The position numbers were made by a program, and so were the translations under genes. A model generated the notes under the pieces. That model made no database searches. It had not been told where the DNA came from and saw nothing but the letters and a program-made list of their open reading frames with translations. Source: G963677485 sp964519405 (GTDB lineage: Bacteria > Armatimonadota > HRBIN16). Taken from it: a DNA stretch of 27,472 nt. Numbering within the stretch: position 1 is the stretch's first letter; each line of letters begins with the position of its first letter. Below are positions 17,734 through 24,826 of this stretch, piece after piece. The DNA is taken from contig CAZFLA010000032.1 in the NCBI GenBank assembly GCA_964519405.1, positions 1-27,472 on the forward strand. The letters are read 5' to 3'.

Positions 17734-18341
17734 TTTTCAGCAGCCTTGTCCTTTTGTATGAATGCGGTAAGGGATATGCTCATATCTACTACATATGGAT
17801 CCGTCTTGAACTGGCGGGCTTTAGGCTTTATGTCTATCCGACGCACAGCAAGAATCTTCGGAAACCGCGTTAATCCGTCCACAAACTGCATACAGTCCCA
17901 AAATCGTCCATTAACCGCTATCTGAATGTCTTGCAAATCATAAAGCTGCGCTTCTGCATTTTTACTCGATGCATTCTTGTCTGCAGCAGCCACCACATTA
18001 ACTACGGGCCTAACCGACTCCACAGACAATTTGTTTTGACGCCCCACCAACTGCAGCTGTTTCAACAATGTGGGGACATAACTTTTTGCAGATACTGCCT
18101 GTTCTAGGTAGCGCAACTGACCTTCGGCAGCCTTCAATCTTCGGTTTGCTTCCGCCAACTCATGATCGATAGTGGAAGAGTTTTGCAGCTTATTAGTAAT
18201 GTCTGCGGCTTCAGCATCCATCACCGATTGTTTACTGTATAACCACCATAAGCTAGAGCCCCCCATAAGCGCTATCAAAGCACACCACCCTGTTAGCAGC
18301 TTACGGTCGGTCCTGGCGTTTTTAACAGTGGTTATTTTCAC
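17730..18341 (-). CDS. pilO: Type IV pilus alignment protein PilO-like
   Basis: 203 aa. A short basic cytoplasmic tail, one membrane helix (about residues 17-35), a coiled coil (about 38-85, AEAADITNKL...ANRRLKAAEGQLRYLEQ) and a C-terminal ferredoxin-like domain (about 90-200) give the PilO fold. PilO pairs with PilN in the inner membrane and links PilM to PilP and the secretin. The sequence FWDCMQFVDGLTRFPKILAVRRI matches the PilO helix-strand core. The start is GTG 18341, overlapping the pilN stop by 4 bp (GTGA), the same coupling used at the next junction. Confidence 0.83.
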   Translation of the reverse strand: MKITTVKNARTDRKLLTGWCALIALMGGSSLWWLYSKQSVMDAEAADITNKLQNSSTIDHELAEANRRLKAAEGQLRYLEQAVSAKSYVPTLLKQLQLVGRQNKLSVESVRPVVNVVAAADKNASSKNAEAQLYDLQDIQIAVNGRFWDCMQFVDGLTRFPKILAVRRIDIKPKARQFKTDPYVVDMSISLTAFIQKDKAAEK

Positions 18342-18925
18342 TTAGTGCCTGTGTTTGAGTTCTGGTCTATTTTCTGTAGTGGCATTAGTTCGCCGCCTAT
18401 TTCAAAATCGACCAGTGTATTAGTTGCAGTCTTGCGTTGCTGCGTAAAATGCAGTTCAACTTTTGGAAACTTCTTGTTCATCTGCAGCATCATGTCACCC
18501 ACAAGCTGCTGTTCAGCAGCGCTCCCCGTGATTGTAATGACTGCCGCTTTGCCTTCCGCGCCATCAGTGCTTGTTAATGAGTTAATCCATACATTATTTG
18601 GTAGGCTTCGTGATGCATTTACTACTGCTTCATACCACTGGCGCGTGTTGTATCTAGCGATATTTAGCGTATCCAGCTTAGGTTGAAGTAGATCAATCTG
18701 CCTATTTATCTTCTTTATCTCATTGATACGGGGTTCTACAGCTTCCCGTTCGACACGAATACTAGTTAGTCTTCCTTGTACAAGAAGCCATTTAGTCAGC
18801 ATAACGCTGCAACCGAGGCCTAATGCAATCAGCTCAGCAATCAACAGCCAGTAGAAGAAACGCTTACGCGAAGTCTCTCTTCTGATTTCTTCGATTTGTG
18901 CAGATATGATATTAACAACAGGCAT
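18338..18925 (-). CDS. pilN: Type IV pilus alignment protein PilN-like
   Basis: 195 aa. The N-terminal VVNIIS segment replaces the usual INLLP motif that docks into PilM. A membrane helix (about residues 24-45) is followed by a coiled coil (about 50-90) and a compact alpha/beta domain with NNVWINSLTS and a Gly-Ser-Ala-rich turn, typical of Fimbrial_PilN. It would form a heterodimer with PilO. GAGGG lies 7 nt before ATG 18925, and the gene starts 15 bp after pilM. Confidence 0.85.
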   Translation of the reverse strand: MPVVNIISAQIEEIRRETSRKRFFYWLLIAELIALGLGCSVMLTKWLLVQGRLTSIRVEREAVEPRINEIKKINRQIDLLQPKLDTLNIARYNTRQWYEAVVNASRSLPNNVWINSLTSTDGAEGKAAVITITGSAAEQQLVGDMMLQMNKKFPKVELHFTQQRKTATNTLVDFEIGGELMPLQKIDQNSNTGTK

Positions 18926-18940
18926 CGCACACCCTCATTT

Positions 18941-20074
18941 TCATACCAGTTTCGCCTGTTGTTCAGCTGCCCACTGATGCATTGAACAGCCTATCGCAAC
19001 GCCATACAGCAAATTCGCTTGCGATGTGTCAATATTGCTGTTCTCGGCAACATTAATAAACCCATAGTCTATTGGCAGAGCCAGTTTGACTTCAACACCT
19101 AACCTGATGCCCATATACTCACAGATGCTGGGTAGATAACCAAGTGCGCCACATAGTGATATCTGCTGAATCTTCTCTTGAGGAGCAATATCGTTGATGT
19201 TAGATTGATGAAACTGTATCGATCTGCGAACTTCACGCAGCAGGTCATCAACCTGAACCTGCAAAGCATGTAAAGCATGCAGCTGCACGATGATATCTTC
19301 CGACTGATAAATGCTGTCACCGATATTATGATGCAGCAAGTCGTGCAAATTCAAGGTCTTTATTAGATTTCGAACTCTATCTTGTTCTAGAATCAATTCT
19401 TTGGACATAGCGGCCACAATGCTTTTCATGCCGATTCCAACAGTTCGTATCATTACAGCGACATGCGGTGATTTTATATATAAGCTTGTTAGCTCATCAC
19501 CTACATCCAAAATACATATACTGCTTTCACGGTCTTCGCCGATATCTTTAATGCATCCATAATATGCCCGTTCTAAGCAAAACAGACTGATATCTACCGC
19601 ACTTAACTCATATCCCGCCTGCGTAATTGCATTTATGTGACCATTAATCTGTGTGTTAGGTACCATAGCAAGTAAGATATCCTGCATTGAGGAGTCTGCT
19701 TTCCTAGGTAACATGGTGTAACCCAACATGCAGTCTTCCAGTGGAAAAGTCAGGTGCTTCTGTGCTTCAAAACGAATAGATTGGTCGAGTGTCTTCTTGG
19801 CCAGGTGCGGTACAGATACTTCCCTTACCACCACCCCTGTACCTTCCACAGCAGTTGTGGCGGTCCGAATACGGATATTATTATCTTTTGTTATCTGAGA
19901 GATTACCGACGCAACAGCATCGACATCATTAACCGTTCCGCCCGTGACTGCACCTGTTGGCAGGTCATGAGAGGCAGCCGTAGTCAGAATCCATCCAGTT
20001 GATGAACGCTCTACAACAGCTAGTTTTACACTGCTGCTGCCAATATCTATGCCAACCACGGGTAGATAAGCCAT
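18941..20074 (-). CDS. pilM: Type IV pilus assembly protein PilM (actin-like ATPase)
   Basis: 377 aa cytoplasmic protein of the FtsA/actin superfamily. The opening VVGIDIGSSSVKLAVVE is the phosphate-1 loop. Later strands include ICILDVGDELTSLYI (phosphate 2) and QISLCGALGYLPSI (adenosine region). PilM binds the N-terminal tail of PilN and recruits the motors. GGGAG lies 5 nt before ATG 20074. The 59 bp between this gene and the upstream small membrane-protein gene hold no obvious terminator. Confidence 0.92.
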   Translation of the reverse strand: MAYLPVVGIDIGSSSVKLAVVERSSTGWILTTAASHDLPTGAVTGGTVNDVDAVASVISQITKDNNIRIRTATTAVEGTGVVVREVSVPHLAKKTLDQSIRFEAQKHLTFPLEDCMLGYTMLPRKADSSMQDILLAMVPNTQINGHINAITQAGYELSAVDISLFCLERAYYGCIKDIGEDRESSICILDVGDELTSLYIKSPHVAVMIRTVGIGMKSIVAAMSKELILEQDRVRNLIKTLNLHDLLHHNIGDSIYQSEDIIVQLHALHALQVQVDDLLREVRRSIQFHQSNINDIAPQEKIQQISLCGALGYLPSICEYMGIRLGVEVKLALPIDYGFINVAENSNIDTSQANLLYGVAIGCSMHQWAAEQQAKLV

Positions 20075-20133
20075 TAATCTCCCTTACCTATATATAAGTC
20101 TTACTATGTGTGTATTTTAACTGATATCTATAC

Positions 20134-20619
20134 TCAAAACGAGTTTTTTTCAGGTCGGTCACGCAAGTCACGGGCAACCTTCAGTCCTTTTTGGATATTC
20201 TCCCTAATCTTCCTTTGTTGCCGCGCTACAATAGCTCGCCACAAACACCACACCAAAGCTAAGCATACCACAAAAGCCACGACGATTTTCACCACTGTCA
20301 TGCCTGTTTTGTATACAGGATTTTCATCCCGTATATCCTGCGCGGCAGTTTCAACAGCTTTAGTATCAGCCGCGCTGCCTTCGCGCATGGTGTTCGATAT
20401 ATTACTCGATTCCAGACTTTGCTTTTGAGTATCTTGTTGCTGCGTTGTGCCAACACTCGGCGCAGGTGCGTTGTTGTTTTGGTCGGCATGTTCATGCCAT
20501 GCCCTGTTAATTTCCATCTCTTCCTGTGAGGTGTCTGGCTGCTTCTGGATCGCTATCGCACCAGAACTCAGCAAAAGACATGTGCATATGATACAGAACC
20601 CAATATTGCGCTTTTTCAT
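20134..20619 (-). CDS. Small membrane protein of unknown function in the pilus operon
   Basis: 161 aa, not recognised. N-terminal residues 1-23 look like a signal peptide (MKKRNIGFCIICTCLLLSSG...AIA). Then comes a polar Gln/Asn/Asp-rich linker (about 25-100), one membrane helix (about 107-130, VVKIVVAFVVCLALVWCLW) and a basic cytoplasmic tail rich in Arg/Lys. This topology resembles FliO of the flagellar export apparatus, but only in layout. The ATG shares its A with the TGA of the PilX-like gene (TGATG), so the two are coupled and the product is likely a pilus accessory factor. An upstream in-frame start at 20649 lies inside the PilX-like gene and is less likely. Confidence 0.7.
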   Translation of the reverse strand: MKKRNIGFCIICTCLLLSSGAIAIQKQPDTSQEEMEINRAWHEHADQNNNAPAPSVGTTQQQDTQKQSLESSNISNTMREGSAADTKAVETAAQDIRDENPVYKTGMTVVKIVVAFVVCLALVWCLWRAIVARQQRKIRENIQKGLKVARDLRDRPEKNSF

Positions 20620-22474
20620 CAGTTTGCTACCACCGACATCACTTGCCACGTTTGAACGGTGCGAATAGGTGCACGCGGCAAGTCGATATTGACGACCAGA
20701 TCGGTGCCTGGTCCACGATCTTTGATACGCTGGTCATAAATGAACTGCGTGGTGCCGCCTCCCACAATAGTCGCCTCGTCCTTACAGATGTAACTTCCAT
20801 TAACCGTAAAGTTGTATCCAGCTACACCGCCAATCACATTATTTGTATACAGAACAGCGTCTATCTTGGCTGGTGATGTGGCATCACTGGGAATGGTCGT
20901 AATTGACTTATATTTATATGTACCGGTGCTGTCGGCCGTCGTGCCATTATACGCCGAAATCACATTACCATTTTCATCCAACCTGTCTTTGGTAAATGGC
21001 GGCTTAATATACTGCTGCACCGAACTCAGCCATGAGCTGCTGTTCACATTGCCTAACCAGATACTTCCCCTCGCAGCCAATCCCAACAGGTCCTTTTTCT
21101 CGTTAGTTTGTTCTATGGTCGTCGGACTAGAACCGGTAAATACGGGCGGGTCATTATACGATATATTACCCACTATGTGTACGTTCCGTTGAGTATAGAT
21201 CGTTCCTTGCCCCGATACCGTACCTCGTATGACGACATCGCCCAAAACAGTAATAGGGCCGTGTATAAGCACAGGATACAGCCTAGTTACATTGCCGTAT
21301 ACCGCTCGCCCCCTACTATCATATCCGGTGATTTCATACGTCGTCACCGAGGCGGAGTTTAAAGTTAAGCTGCCATTTACAACGCCACTAGTTGATTTTG
21401 TGTCGTATTGCTTAGTAGTGGTGTTATAAACTTTAATATAAGCTCCCTGACCGTAACTCGTGTTGGATGTACCATCGAGATAGGTCTGTTTCGAATCCAC
21501 ATAGTTTTGTGATAGGGTCTGGTAATAACTCATGCTTTCTAGATCAGGCATGATTAGCTGTCCGGTTGGCCTTGGATCTAGTNNNNNNNNNNTTTGGTGC
21601 CATTTACATCCGCCAGAACCGATCCACCAATACGCCCATTAACAATAGAAGCGTCAGCATCATAAATCAAATCTCGCCACTGCTCATATACGCTGCTGCC
21701 TTTAGTACCGTATACAGAACTGGAGTATCCTTGCCGCCACCTGGACTGTTGTGATGTAAGGTAAGAGGCATTAGAATGGTAGTATGGTGAACCAGAAATG
21801 GCACCGGTTACACCCCATGTTCCGCTGTCATTCTTCAGCTTGTTGTTAGCACATGCAATGACACTGCCGTCTACAGTGCCCACATTTCCGGCAGATCCAC
21901 TAAAGTTAAAGTTGCCGTTTGCCCTCACATCACCGATCATCTTTAACGAGCTGTTCGTAAATCCAGACATCCAGCCATAGTTGTTCACATAATAGCTGTG
22001 ATCGAAAACCCCTGCTTGACTGAGTGCATAATCAACCACCTCATCGACAGTTGTCCGAGGCTCACCAGTATCAAGCGTTCCATCGCCATCGGTATCTTGC
22101 CAGCCAACGCTTCGGAAACGGATTCGCGCTGTAAAACTTGATATTTTCGTGTATCCAATAACAGCCACAGAATATCTGCCATTGCCATCAACTGCCTCAC
22201 CGCGAGCATCTTTGGGAGTACTAACCGCAGCACCAGCCAGTGACGAATCCCATGCAGTAAATGTCTGGGTTGTTTTAAAAGCCTTCCATAAGGCCATGGT
22301 ATGTATCTGTAAACCAGATTCGGCTAAGAAAAGAGTTCGAGTAGACTTCTCCTGAGAACTTGCTGTACGGCATCCTGCCGTTGCTATCTGCAGCAATACC
22401 GCTCCTAGCGACATGCATATAAACATCAGGATTAAGGTTGTCACCAAAGCAGCAGCTTTATTGTATTTATTCAT
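20619..22474 (-). CDS. Large PilX-like minor pilin / pilus assembly protein (split by gap)
   Basis: About 618 aa, interrupted by ten N. The N-terminus NKAAALVTTLILMFICMSLG is a PilX_N-type membrane segment lacking the Glu5 of ordinary prepilins. LFLAESGLQ follows, a motif common in PilX proteins. Residues 127-138 form a perfect EF-hand-like loop (DTDGDGTLDTGE). The middle and C-terminal parts contain Gly/Val repeats such as HGPITVLGDVVIRGTVSGQG, as in beta-helical or bactofilin-like sequences, and they are Ser/Thr/Asn-rich. It may be a tip or surface protein, far larger than classical PilX (about 170-200 aa). Both flanks of the gap are open in frame. Starts with ATG 22474 overlapping the PilW-like stop (TGATG); the GTG three bases earlier is disfavoured. 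Confidence 0.75.
21583..21592. other. Assembly gap (10 N) inside the PilX-like gene
   Basis: Ten N. The upstream half ends exactly at a codon boundary and the downstream half has one leftover base, so the true gap is again 2 modulo 3. The text on both sides reads as one protein (...ADVNGTK, then LDPRPTGQL...). Confidence 0.95.
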
Positions 22475-23016
22475 CACTGTGCCAAGTTCCGTACATATAC
22501 CGTAGTGCTGATCCTAGAGTCATCATTACCTACTGGTGTAGTCCTGCGAACACACAATAATATCTTGACCCCGCGTAATATGGTGCCTGGATATACATTC
22601 GTAAATGGTGTATACGAAGACGATGTAGATGGGTTGGTAGCCTGAATATCCGTTAGTAACGGCTTCTGCTTTTCTGACCAATATAGACTGCCGTTGGTCA
22701 CTTGAAAATATTTTGCGGTAGTGCTGGCGATCATCGGTACCAAGAAATTTCCACTTGAATCTGTTTGCGGACTGTAATATGTTAGTTTGGTGCCGTCTGT
22801 GGACAACGTAACATAAGCGGCTTCTCGGATTTCGCGTTCCATGCGTTGTGCAGCTAAACTTGTATCTATAGTGGCCACAGTCTGGGTCCAACCGGTGTTA
22901 TACATGCGGCCGCCAGTTGAGACCAACATCGTCGCGGCACCAATAATCATAATGGTAATGGCTGATGTTACCATCAGCTCCACTAGTGTTAAACCCGACT
23001 GGTAGTTACGCTTCAT
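22474..23016 (-). CDS. PilW-like minor prepilin
   Basis: 180 aa. A type III prepilin leader precedes the cleavage site Gly/Leu-Thr-Leu-Val-Glu (SGLTLVELMVTS), with Glu5 present and a following hydrophobic helix of about 20 residues. The C-terminal domain is beta-rich with a long Ser/Thr loop. The position between PilV- and PilX-like genes and the QRMEREIREAAYV stretch fit the PilW/GspJ group, which forms a priming tip complex. ATG 23016 overlaps the PilV-like stop (TGATG). Confidence 0.82.
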   Translation of the reverse strand: MKRNYQSGLTLVELMVTSAITIMIIGAATMLVSTGGRMYNTGWTQTVATIDTSLAAQRMEREIREAAYVTLSTDGTKLTYYSPQTDSSGNFLVPMIASTTAKYFQVTNGSLYWSEKQKPLLTDIQATNPSTSSSYTPFTNVYPGTILRGVKILLCVRRTTPVGNDDSRISTTVYVRNLAQ

Positions 23017-23459
23017 CACAGATTGGCCACCAACATGCTCATGGATACAGTCTGTGTCGCTTTGCGAACATCAACCCAGTTTACGGTGACTACAACTTTC
23101 TTCACATCAAAAGCACTGTCGGTCACCGTCAAACTGCCTGTTCCGCTTGGCAGTCGTGAAGCGGGATTTAGCTTACTGCTGCTGTCTGCGGATGTTATTG
23201 AATACGGAGACGAACTCTTTGTGTTGTCAATGACGCCGTTAGCTAACAGACTGCTGTAAGTCAGGCTGTTATATCCGCCGAACTTCACAGATTCCAGTGT
23301 TTTTTGGGCTATGGCGACTGCTTCAGAGCGATTACGCGCATCAGCATTCATGCGTAGGCCAAGCGGATACAACGCGCCGAAAATGACAACCATCATAGAC
23401 AGAGCCATCAACGCGATGATTACTTCAGCGAGTGTAAATGCACGACATCGGTTCCGCAC
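23016..23459 (-). CDS. PilV-like minor prepilin with Ala at -1
   Basis: 147 aa. Prepilin motif CRA/FTLAEVIIALMALSMMVV: Glu5 is present but position -1 is Ala instead of Gly. The segment NRSEAVAIAQKTLESVK after the helix is typical of PilV/GspI. GTG start at 23459 with AGAAGGA about 8 nt upstream. First gene of the tightly coupled block PilV-PilW-PilX-membrane protein. It is separated from pilin 1 by a strong hairpin. Confidence 0.82.
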   Translation of the reverse strand: MRNRCRAFTLAEVIIALMALSMMVVIFGALYPLGLRMNADARNRSEAVAIAQKTLESVKFGGYNSLTYSSLLANGVIDNTKSSSPYSITSADSSSKLNPASRLPSGTGSLTVTDSAFDVKKVVVTVNWVDVRKATQTVSMSMLVANL

Positions 23460-23500
23460 AGCAATATCCTTCTGGAATCCTTAAGAGATATACAAACCAC

Positions 23501-23536
23501 TACATGGAAGAAGAGCGACCTGTTTCCAGGCCGCTC
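23501..23536 (-). terminator. GNRA-capped hairpin between pilin 1 and minor pilins
   Basis: On the minus strand GAGCGGCCTG (23536-23527) pairs with CAGGTCGCTC (23522-23513), ten pairs including one G-U, closed by a GAAA tetraloop. TTCTTCC follows, which is only partly T-rich. It lies 37 bp after the pilin 1 stop. It probably acts as a leaky terminator or an RNA-stabilising 3' hairpin, so that pilin is made in excess over the downstream genes (inference). Confidence 0.65.
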
Positions 23537-23572
23537 CATCATCCACTAGTCACTAGCTACTAGGAATTGTGT

Positions 23573-23929
23573 TTATGGCAGTTTATGATCGGGATAAGTT
23601 TCAACACTACCGCATGCAGGATTTTTAGTATCGGTTCCGATAACATAGGCCACACCAGTAGCAGGACATGTAGGAGTTGACTTCAAAAATGGTGTTGTAC
23701 CAGTTGTTAAGGCGTCCATTGATGTTGGATATGTCTTGTTGACAATAGCATACTGCTCAGATGCGGCTTGTATTTGCTTAAGATTCGCAATGCATGCATT
23801 GGTTTGGCTAGTTTTACGCGCATTCAAAAAGTTAGGAATTGCGATAGCCATGAGCACACCGATAATCAGAACGACGATCATGATCTCAACAAGGGTGAAA
23901 CCCTTAGTGCGATGACGCAGGTTCTTCAT
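23573..23929 (-). CDS. GspG/PilA-like major pilin (pilin 1)
   Basis: 118 aa prepilin. Leader MKNLRHRTKG, cleavage before FTLVEIMIVVLIIGVLMAIA, then IPNF; Glu5, Gly14 and Pro22 of the mature protein are all canonical. The first helix continues into NACIANLKQIQAASEQYAI, and the tail contains PTCPATG...PACGS and ends DHKLP, a pattern I associate with GspG-like pilins of several environmental phyla. Start: GGAGGG at 23937-23942 lies 7 nt before ATG 23929; the longer frame to 23980 lacks a leader and is rejected. The strong SD, its own long leader and the following hairpin suggest high expression, so this is the best candidate for the main fibre subunit. Confidence 0.9.
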   Translation of the reverse strand: MKNLRHRTKGFTLVEIMIVVLIIGVLMAIAIPNFLNARKTSQTNACIANLKQIQAASEQYAIVNKTYPTSMDALTTGTTPFLKSTPTCPATGVAYVIGTDTKNPACGSVETYPDHKLP

Positions 23930-24291
23930 GTAGATACCCTCCGAAATATTGTGATATGAGGAACATGGCACCAGTATCACTGCCGGCTGCTAAGCGGGCA
24001 GGCTGTCCTCCCACTTCGGCAGGGAAGCGGTAATGCCGATAGAATGGGTTACAAGCAGTGGTCACATACCACGTCACGCTGTATCCACGCTTGCCGAACA
24101 TCTATCTATCTATATGTTACACTCGATTTCCAAAATTCGTGGCATAAAATTAACTATTTTCTGGTAATTTTGCTAGATTGTTCGTGCAATTTCTAACAAA
24201 CTGTAATTATATCGTTTGTATTATATCGCTGTGAGATTGGGTAGTAACAAGAGCATGGCGAATGACAACCCTAACATCAATCTGGGCTAGG
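23930..24291 (-). other. 362-bp leader/intergenic region between the two pilin genes
   Basis: No gene is supported here. Read on the minus strand it holds, in order, a weak AACC...GGTT repeat after the pilin 2 stop, the promoter-like element at 24206-24250, an AT-rich stretch, a tandem GATA tetranucleotide (three copies, 24102-24113) between AACAT/ATGTT inverted arms, and then about 130 nt that are visibly GC-richer with several short complementary segments. A 65-codon open frame from 24101 overlaps the pilin start in another frame, has no SD and is not called. Confidence 0.6.
24206..24250 (-). promoter_or_regulatory. Candidate promoter(s) of pilin 1
   Basis: Two perfect TATAAT hexamers on the minus strand (24225-24220 and 24211-24206), 14 bp apart. 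The first has a TTGTTA at 24250-24245, with a long 19-bp spacer. The second has no good -35. The predicted transcript has a 5' leader of roughly 270-290 nt before the pilin ATG. Confidence 0.45.
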
Positions 24292-24642
24292 TTAATCCGG
24301 CAGTACATGGTCATCATTTCCACTGCTGCAAGTGGGATCTTTTTGTTGGGTTTTACCGATATCGTAGACCGCTCCTGTTGGGCATGTGGGTTTAACGCGG
24401 ATCATCTTGTCGGTACCAAATAGATCGTTGTCTGTAACGGTCTTGTCTGATTTGGACATAAAGAACAGCTCTTTAGCGGCTTGAATTTGCTTTAGATTTA
24501 CGACACACGACTTTGTTTGCGAAAAGGAAACACTAGACTTATAATTCGTGATAACAATGAGCACAAGAATGGCAAAAATCATCACCACAACCATCATCTC
24601 AACTAGTGTAAATCCCCGACTTCGATGATGATGGTATAACAT
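24292..24642 (-). CDS. GspG-like pilin 2 (divergent, lacks Gly14 and Pro22)
   Basis: 116 aa prepilin. Leader MLYHHHRSRG, cleavage before FTLVEMMVVVMIFAILVL, Glu5 present. It shares with pilin 1 the CVVNLKQIQAAKE helix and a tail PTCPTGAVYDIG...DPTCSSG...DHVLPD, so the two are paralogues. Mature position 14 is Ala instead of Gly and position 22 is Thr instead of Pro, and the sequence between is shorter. GGAG lies 9 nt before ATG 24642. It is divergent from mutS. It could be a minor pilin, an alternative fibre subunit or a regulator of assembly; I cannot decide. Confidence 0.85.
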   Translation of the reverse strand: MLYHHHRSRGFTLVEMMVVVMIFAILVLIVITNYKSSVSFSQTKSCVVNLKQIQAAKELFFMSKSDKTVTDNDLFGTDKMIRVKPTCPTGAVYDIGKTQQKDPTCSSGNDDHVLPD

Positions 24643-24726
24643 TTAGCGATGCTCCAAATATGCGGATTGCCGATTGACTTGAATAAGTGTTACCGAGCCG
24701 TGATGATACAACCTTTACAAGTGTAA

Positions 24727-24744
24727 TGTATCACATATGATACA
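24727..24744. promoter_or_regulatory. Palindrome between pilin 2 and mutS
   Basis: TGTATCA-CATA-TGATACA, perfect 7-bp inverted arms around a 4-bp centre. An extra half-site TGATACA occurs at 24704-24710. It lies about 85 bp upstream of pilin 2 and 83 bp upstream of mutS, so a dimeric regulator could act on either gene. No T tract follows, so it is unlikely to be a terminator. Confidence 0.5.
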
Positions 24745-24826
24745 CTGAATTACAGGTGGATTATCCTATCATCGCGGCGAAATAAGCCGGATTTTTACAT
24801 GAATCTCAGCAGGTTTTTAACTTATC

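Noticed and set aside
10355..20074. Type II secretion system instead of type IV pilus
   Set aside because: PilM, a PilT with the AIRNLIRE box, and PilN/PilO architecture identify a T4P machine; no GspL/M/K-type genes are seen.
23904..24101. 65-codon minus-strand open frame overlapping the pilin 1 start
   Set aside because: No SD, overlaps the well-supported pilin start in another frame, and the product has no recognisable features. The region is better explained as untranslated leader.
23960..24110. Cyclic di-GMP (GEMM) or cobalamin riboswitch in the pilin leader
   Set aside because: I looked for the GEMM core (ACGCAAAGC plus the GGTTACCGA end) and for the B12 box with its flanks; neither is present in a convincing form on either strand.
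24102..24113. Phase-variable simple-sequence repeat (GATA)n in the pilin leader
   Set aside because: Only three copies. That is too short for frequent slippage.
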